This document shows positions 56,796 through 64,000 of a stretch of DNA of 64,000 nucleotides, piece by piece; the stretch's first letter is position 1, and every line of letters starts with the position of its first letter. The notes under the pieces are model-generated. The model saw only the letters and a list, made by a program, of their open reading frames with translations. It was not told the DNA's origin and did no database searches. The position numbers and the translations under genes were made by a program. This DNA comes from Mercurialis annua. Taxonomy: Eukaryota; Streptophyta; Magnoliopsida; Malpighiales; Euphorbiaceae. The stretch spans positions 51,823,665 through 51,887,664 of the forward strand of contig NC_065570.1 of the NCBI RefSeq assembly GCF_937616625.2. Direction: 5' to 3'.

Positions 56796-58850
56796 ATTGG
56801 TTTCATGTTATGTTTTTATAATGTTATTAATAAATTTTGTATGATTTTGATGAGCCGGATTTTGAGTATTTGTCAAAAATATTATGTTTTTGAAAAGTTT
56901 TGTGGAAAGATTTTGGGTTTGTTTTTTTTTTTTTGAAAATTTATGTTTTTACTCTAAATATTTATAAAAATATTCCGTCATTTTAAAACTTTTTGAAACT
57001 GTTCTAAAAACGGTTTTTTTAAATCGGTTTCAAATTAAGTTTTAGAACCATTTAAAATTGCAACAACCTTTAGATTTAATTTAGCCTTTTTAGTATACTG
57101 AAAGTAAACTACCTAAATTGCTAAAGATTCATAATACCGAAAGTAAAATGAAAAATTATTTTTCGATTTGACAATGTAATTTACTAGAAATTGGTAGTTT
57201 AAAAGAAACTAAGCATAAACTTAGTTTAGAATGATTTACAATAAAAAAAATGAGAATAAACTAACAAAAGGATTTTGCTAAGGGTTTATAGTCTTCAAAT
57301 TAATTAAAAGTAAATTTAATTTACAAAAATATACAATATCCAAAATAAACTTAAAATAAATATAATTTTTTGTTGATTTAGTTTTTTAATTGTATTTTTT
57401 AAGGCAACAATAACAATGGTGATGGTGGTCGATAACCGGACCGTGGCCAATGACCGAACAAAATGGTCATAAGCGGTGGTCGACGATCAAAGGTGATCGG
57501 CAGTCAGTAGCGACAAAAATAGTAAAAGATGAAACAATGATAGAGTAATTCATGTAAACTGTTATTTTGCAATAAGATAAGATTAATAAAAATAGTATTT
57601 ATACGATTTTTATAAAGTTGGAGTATTTTTGCACTTAAAAAGGTCAATTAGTATTTTGTATTTTTATCCTTGGTGCAAATAAGGATTTACTTGCCGATAG
57701 CCTCCACAACTTGTTCGAACTAGCCTGTACAGCAACAAATTCCAAAACTAACTTTGCTACAAAAGAGTTGTTCAGATAGTACATATAGAAACTTTTTATG
57801 TTTTGAAAACCAAATTAATTTTATTTTTGCTTCGTACTTTGTCCTACAGATAAATTTTATTTCTATAAAAAAATAAAAAATAAATGATAAGTTGGACCAT
57901 TGAAATCTTTGGATTCTGCTTAGAGGTTTGTTCCCTTGGAAAAGAGATGAGGCAAAAGCATCCCTATGGGAAACACAAATAGCCTATTTCTATACTTTTT
58001 CCACTTCCTGACAGTACCCTTTTCTTTTTAAGAAAAGCCCAACTATGGACCACTCCTCAAAGGCCCAAATTAGACCATACATGCATCTTAAAGGCACTCT
58101 CTACTTGTTTTTACATTCATTAATGAAATTTTGACAATAAAATGTAGAAAAGTCTTTTAGTTTATGACAATTCATATGCATATATAATCTTATTATGCAG
58201 ATATATTAGCATATTAAATTCCAACATATGATGTTCGTAGCGATCTAATTTTATGTAGGCGAGTTGGAACTGAAAAGAACATAACATGTGATTTTTGGTC
58301 ACTGGCCTCGGAAAGCTATAGTATTATAATTTTTCCTTAGGATGTGATGGCTAATAGCTCATCCATAGTCAAGCTCATTGTTGTAAAGAAATTTGGTGAA
58401 GGCTGCTTTCACCATGACTCAGTTCGCTGATCATCCACACGAAGAATGGTTTATACATGGTTTATTTGGGATATCGTGCCTGGTAGCTTAACCGCTTTTT
58501 GGATTATGATCGTATTGCTTGTGCGCCGCCATTTTTAGATTTTTGAACGTACATATGAAAATTTAAGGTGTTGCATGAGATAAGACATTTCATGTGGAGG
58601 AGATTAATCGTAAACATCATTCTTTGTTTCCAGGTGCTATAACGTCACTATGTTAGGGCAATTCCTCGATGTGGTAAATGGGTATACGGTGTTCTCCTTG
58701 TTTGAGATTCGATTTGATGGAACGATTTTTCAGAATGTGGCAGCTTAAGTTAATATGATGCAGTATGTGGTAAATGAGACTGATTTACGTTGTTCACTTA
58801 TATTTTAAGGCATGTTTGGAACATATGAAATAGACTTGCTCTTTAAACTT
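56796..58850. other. Intergenic, nothing recognised
   Basis: A (GGT/GGTC)-rich patch near 57415-57520 and AT-rich surroundings. The stretch 58330-58750 is less AT-rich, but no ORF of length or familiar domain was found. Confidence 0.4.
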
Positions 58851-60215
58851 AAAAAACTAGTATATCCAAGACGTGATTAGACATTACATGGCTATGCAGG
58901 GCAATAGCGAGACTGAGGTTACTTATTGCAGCGCTACTACCACTAGAGTTGTAAATGAATTGAGTCGAGTCGAGTTTTTGAGGTGTTCATGTCCGGCTCG
59001 TTACATGAAATAGGTGTTCATTTGCGGTTGATTTTCGCTTCATGCTCGTTCGAGCTTTGAATAAGGCGTTTATATTCGGTTCATTTATAATTTATAATGT
59101 TCATGTTCGTCTCATGTTCAACTCGATTCATTTAGAATTAATAGTGTTCATGTTCATCTCATTTACGTCGACCTGCTCGTAAAAACTAGTATATCCCAGA
59201 CGTGATCAAACATCGCATGCCATGCATGGCAATAGCGGGACTCAGTTTACTTACAGCAACACTACCACTACTGGGGTTGTAAATGAACCTAGTCGAGCCG
59301 AGTTTTGAGAGGTTTATGTTTGCCTCATTATATGAATAAGGTGTTCATGTTCGGTTGCATGTTCATTTGAGCTTTGAAAAGGGTGTTCATGTTTGATTTA
59401 TTTATAATTTATAATGTTCATTGCTTGACTCATGTTCATCTCGATTCATTTATAATTCATAATGTTCATTTTCAGCTTATTTACGCCAAGCCGCTCGTAA
59501 AACTACTATATCCAAGTCGTGATCAAACATTGCATGGCAATAGCGGGACTAAGGTTACTTACAGCAGCACTGCCACTACTAAGGTTGTAAATGAATTGAG
59601 TCGAGGTGTACGGTGTTCATGTTCGACTCGTCATGAACAAGATATTCATGTTAGGTTCATGTTCTTTCGATTTTTGAATAACGTGTTCATCTTTTGTTCA
59701 TTTATAATTTATAATTTGTATTGTTCATGCTCAGCTCATTTAAGATTCATAGTGTTCATTTTCAGATCATTTATGCCGAGCTGCTCGTAAAAACTAGTAT
59801 ATCCAATACGTGATCAAACATTGCATGGCCATGCATGACAATAGTGGGACTGAGGTTACTAACAACAGCGCTACAGCTACTAGTGTTGTAAATGAACCAA
59901 GCTGAGCCAAGTTTTGAGGTGTTCGTGTTTGGCTCTTCATATGAACAAAAGATGTTCATGTTCGGTTGGGATTTGAATAAGGTGCTCATGTTCGGTTTAA
60001 TTATAATTTATAATGCTCATGTTCGGCTCATTATAATCAACTTTTATAGAGTTCATGCTCCGCTCATTAACGAGCTGCTCGTAAAAACTAGTATATCCAA
60101 AACGTGATCAAGCATTGCATTGCCGTGCATGGCAATAGCGCGACTGAGGTTACTTACAACAACGCTATCATTACTACTCGTTACCAAGTACCAGCGGCTA
60201 CTTGGGTTCCACCAC
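58851..60215 (+). repeat. ~300-bp tandem repeat array, five copies
   Basis: Units begin AAAAACTAGTATATCCAAGA at about 58852, 59181, 59499, 59789 and 60083 (spacings ~329, 318, 290, 294; the last is partial). Each contains ACGTGATCAAACATTGCATG, an ACTGAGGTTACTTACAGCA-type segment, and a GTTCATGTTCGGCTC-rich half. Short frames inside (e.g. 59374-59790) are by-products of the repeats. Confidence 0.85.
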
Positions 60216-61989
60216 CAATGTCTACTTGAAGTTCAATATGGACGCATCAGTTAGAAACGAGAATCCAGCTACAAGAGTTAGAGTTATCATCTGAAATGAA
60301 CATTGATAGACTATATGGTTTCTACTCCAAAAAAATATGCCACACTACATGGTGTTGAAAACGAAGAGTTGCCAATTATAACGGGCTTTACATTGCACAA
60401 TATTGTGCTTTCAGATATGTAGTATTATTTAAAACGACTTTTTTTGACGGTGCAAAGACTTCTAAGATGACGCTATAATTTATCCTATCATGTCTTGTTT
60501 TGTGATGATATTTTTCACCTAATCTCTTACTTTCATAGTTTTTTCTTTGTTTTTGTTGGAAAAGAGAATAATAATGGTCATCGTATATTAGCTTAATGAG
60601 GGTTAAGATTAGTTGATGAAACAATATGGAGAATGTCTCGAATCATATTTCGCCATGTATCATTGAGGATGTCCTCGTCTCTTAAGCAATGATAAATGTT
60701 ATTTTTGATGATGAAAACACAAAAAAAATATTCGTTTATTTGAATCATATTATTTTCTAATAACACATCTCTTGAATTGATGATCAAGAATTCAAAATTC
60801 GAAATTCTCGTTCAAAGAAAGAAAACGAATGATCTTTACAATTGCATTATGTGCAAAATATTATTTAAGACTTTATAAAAAGCAATGATGTGTACATTTA
60901 CGGGTGTAAGGTTCTTATTTATAAGATTCATTCATTAGATTGAGAGTGTTTATCCCATGCAACCATTGCGCCACGTCATTTTTACATCAAGCCAATGAGC
61001 ATTTGCGATAGAAAATCTTTTAATTATTACTTATTTTTTTATCATTTAATTTTCCACATGGCTAACGCACAATTGGTTTGTTGCACGAATGACATGGCGC
61101 AACGGTCGTGTGCAATAATTTTTTTTAGATTGATCATGATAGAAAAATTGATTGTTTCACTAAATTCCTTACTTTTCTAATTTATTTTTAATTGGAATAT
61201 TGATTCCCATTTCAGCATCTGATTTTATTTTTATCATATTTTATGATTGCTAGCTGTTAGTATTTGTTTGTGAATATTTTTCTGCCTCGTGCTTATCTTG
61301 ATGGAATTAAGCTTTTGCTTTTCTTTTCTTTTTAAAATTATCTTCCTAAAATCCATTTATTTATTCTAAGCCAAATATTGTACGTAATTGTACAATTAAA
61401 TAACCAATAAATACCAATTGAGTGTAGATCATTTATGTTTAGAATATATTTTAAAAATTGTAAAATATCGATTCTAAATTTCAGCTAAAGACAATTAAAA
61501 AATTATAAAAGGTGATGTTAAAAGTGAAACAATACTCTAGAAATAGAGGTATTCCCTTTCTTAATCTTTATCTTTCTTTAGCTAAAGAAGGTACCAAGAC
61601 CTAACAAAATTCATAAGCAATGGCATCTTCTTTAGCAGTTAAAAAGAAAATTCCGTAATCACCCATCATATTCCTTATTATAAAGGCTAGACTTATCTTA
61701 AAGTCCATATATTATCGCAATTAAATAGTCTTTCAACTATTTCTTTTATATATTTGTGGTTCTTTTGTAAATGAAAATTTATAGCGTTTAACCAAATGCT
61801 TATATTGCCCATAAATATTTAATACTAAATCTATCCCAAAATCCATGTTTAACTTTATTTCACTTGATCCTTTAATAGATATTTCATATTTAAATAGTCT
61901 CTTAATTATATATTTTGTACATCCGTGAATGGACGAAATATGAAGCGTGTAGCCATATGCTTTTAATACCGTTAAATATTAAAACATTA
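60216..61989. other. AT-rich intergenic, nothing recognised
   Basis: No gene or repeat structure that I can support. Confidence 0.4.
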
Positions 61990-62532
61990 TCTATACTATA
62001 TATAAAAGCACGGAGGGGGGAGACAGGCAAATTTACTGAATAATCCTTTTCAGTTTATTACTAAATAAAGGTTTTATAGTCATTAACTAATTAGTTATTT
62101 AATTAATCACTATTATAATTAAAGTTCTAATTAGAATAAGTAGCTAAATATCTCCAATTTAATTTTTAGTATGTAAAAAATAACTAAATTGTTTCTAAAT
62201 TAGTAGGAATACCTATCTTTTAATTTGATTGAACTACAAAATTAAAATACTGTATTTGGTCAATGTATTATTATAAATTTCAATCTTATTATTTTTAAAG
62301 ATATTATTAATAAAATTAAGTTAATTATTTAATTATGGTTATTATAAAACCAAAAGAAGAATAAATTCAGTATGAAAAAAAAATTAATGACCGAATATAT
62401 TATATTTACTTTTACAAAAATTCTTAACTAATTTAATATTAATTATAAATAAAATATTGATATAATTATACTAATATGTACATTGACGAGTTACGTTACG
62501 AGCCACGTGCATAACACGTAATGCGAAACTAG
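61990..62532 (+). mobile_element. Helitron-like non-autonomous element
   Basis: It starts TCTATACTATATATAAAAGC and ends GCGAAACTAG with a small stem (CGTG-CATAA-CACG) ~15 bp before the end; it sits between A (61989) and T (62533). TC start, CTAG end, hairpin and A/T target fit plant Helitrons. 543 bp, no helicase. A decayed relative is at 24467-24932. Confidence 0.55.
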
Positions 62533-63207
62533 TCATTAGAATATTAGTAGAAATGCGAGATTCCACCTAAGCGGGTTAGGATGCCGTTCATGTAAGGATA
62601 TTGATAATAAAAACAAATTTGGGTATTAAGCTTATACTAGACTACTAGTACTGTCAAATTGAATTGTCATGTCGTGTTTGTATAGATAACATGATAGAAT
62701 CAACCTAATCTGTCAAAATATTAAACTCTAACACGACATAAATTTAAAATAGATAATACAATAAACACGTTAAAACAAATAGATAACATAACTAATATAA
62801 TCCACTTAATATATTTAAAACATATAAAATATAATTTTAACTTCAAATCTGTTGAATTATATTTATATTATAAATTTTTAATATAGTTAATTTTCTTTGT
62901 ATATTAATATATTTATATTAAATTTATGTTTTCCGTTTTATAAAAATAGAAAAAATATCATTCCCATAAAGATAAAAAAAATTGTCATATTTAATGTAAA
63001 TTAAAAATAAATTTATTAAAATGCCTTCATAATTTTACTATATGATTATTAAATACGGTGACTCTATAATGATTTACTATTTAAAAATTAAAGAGAAAAT
63101 AACAAAATTGCCAAAAAATAGTTTCTATTTTCACATAATATCATGTCATTATAAGAAATTTCACCTGTGCCATTTTTTTACAAAAGTATTTCAGCAGTAC
63201 CATTAAT
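62533..63207. other. AT-rich intergenic
   Basis: Nothing recognised. The last ~130 bp have the style of the left arm of a foldback MITE whose partner may lie beyond the window. Confidence 0.4.
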
Positions 63208-63436
63208 CTGACGTCAGTGCGCGTCAGTCTGACGCACACTGACGTCAGCGCGCCAGCTGGCCTGATCAGGCCAGCTGATGCATTTTAATCTGGTGCACCT
63301 GCTGGAGCAGGTGCACCAGATTAAAATACACTGACCCGCGCATGACGCGCGGGTCAGTGTATGAATTGGCCCAATTCAGCAAGCTGAATTGGGTCCAATT
63401 CATTTTGTATTCCAATTCAGCTTGCTGCTGAATTGG
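63208..63436. repeat. Row of six hairpins
   Basis: Six near-perfect inverted repeats with almost no spacing: 63208-63248 (20-bp stem, 1 mismatch); 63254-63277 (24-nt perfect palindrome CAGCTGGCCTGA...); 63283-63326 (21-bp stem, 2-nt loop); 63328-63360 (14-bp stem, loop ATGAC); 63363-63401 (18-bp stem with 1-nt bulge); 63412-63436 (10-bp stem). Strongly GC-rich compared with the flanks. Confidence 0.9.
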
Positions 63437-63807
63437 GTACTCATTTTTTTTATTTTTTTAATAAAATAAATAATTTTTTTATATATTTATTTAAATTTTA
63501 AAATATTAATTTTAAAAATATAAAAATACACAAATGATATAATTTTATAAATTATGCATCAGATGTATTGTTGATACAGATCGAATACGGATTCAATGTA
63601 TAAATATTATATCTACCATGTATATTATGTATCAGAGTGTATTTATTAAATATAATAAAAAAAATATTATGTATAAATTATTTATCAACGACATATTATT
63701 TAATTGTAAAAATTGTATAAATCATGTATAAATCATGTATCATTTATCTATCTATTAGGTGATTTTTTTTATCTATCATGTATAAATTATAAAGTAAAAA
63801 ATGTTAC

Positions 63808-63980
63808 TATCATGTATAAATTATGTATCAACCATGTATCTGTTAATTACATTTGAAATGTATTTATCATGTATAAATTATGTATTGAAGATGTATCTAT
63901 TAATTACATTAAAAATGTATCTATTATGTATAAATTATGTATCAGAGTTGTATTGAATAATGTATCGGAAATGTATCAAG
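63808..63980. repeat. AT-rich tandem repeat, ~57-bp unit
   Basis: About three degenerate copies starting TATCATGTATAAATTATGTA at 63808, 63864 and 63922. Scattered ATGTATC motifs continue back to about 63550. Confidence 0.65.
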
Positions 63981-64000
63981 TATTTATATCAAGGAGCAAA

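Noticed and set aside
58851..60215. CRISPR-like array
   Set aside because: The ~300-bp units are diverged tandem repeats with no short spacers; a plant nuclear context also argues against it.

Overview
This is plant nuclear DNA, almost certainly from a eudicot. It has intron-bearing genes with GT-AG junctions, plant-only families (a DELLA/GRAS protein, an NIGT1/HHO-type GARP factor, a plant AGO1-like Argonaute) and an AT-rich background full of LTR retrotransposons, SINEs and MITEs. The species cannot be named from sequence alone.

Layout. 1-11,000: gene-free, packed with small transposons: MULE-like foldback MITEs with 9-bp target duplications, a Tourist-like MITE, Stowaway MITEs, a SINE and fragments of a Tat-type LTR. 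11,164-12,813: an intronless DELLA-type GRAS gene with an altered DELLA motif (DNLLA). 16,606-22,468: a Copia retrotransposon on the minus strand with target duplication AGTAC, intact apart from one frameshift in pol. 25,199-41,785: a 5'-truncated Argonaute pseudogene on the minus strand; about 20 exons are recognisable, with several stops and frameshifts. One of its PAZ-region exons is split by an 11.5-kb Ty3/Gypsy element of the Tat lineage (29,181-40,695). That element has LTRs of equal length that look identical by eye, target duplication ATGTT, an uninterrupted 1,952-residue gag-pol with two RNase H domains, a 21-bp tandem array, and a separate spliced gene on the opposite strand with its own TATA box. 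43,946-47,594: a nine-exon gene for an RRM protein with an Arg/Asp/Ser-rich region and a coiled coil. 49,408-51,738: a four-exon HHO/NIGT1-type GARP gene on the minus strand. 52,400-64,000: gene-poor, with SINEs, a ~300-bp tandem array, a Helitron-like element and, near the right edge, a row of six hairpins.

Three genes appear functional: the GRAS regulator of gibberellin response, the RRM protein, and the GARP repressor of nitrate/phosphate signalling. They are unrelated neighbours, not a pathway cluster. The main story is transposon history: an Argonaute copy decayed and was hit very recently by a complete Tat element. That element's genomic RNA would be antisense to its own internal gene. 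I saw no CRISPR array, rRNA or stand-alone tRNA gene. Splice sites were read by eye and would need transcript support.
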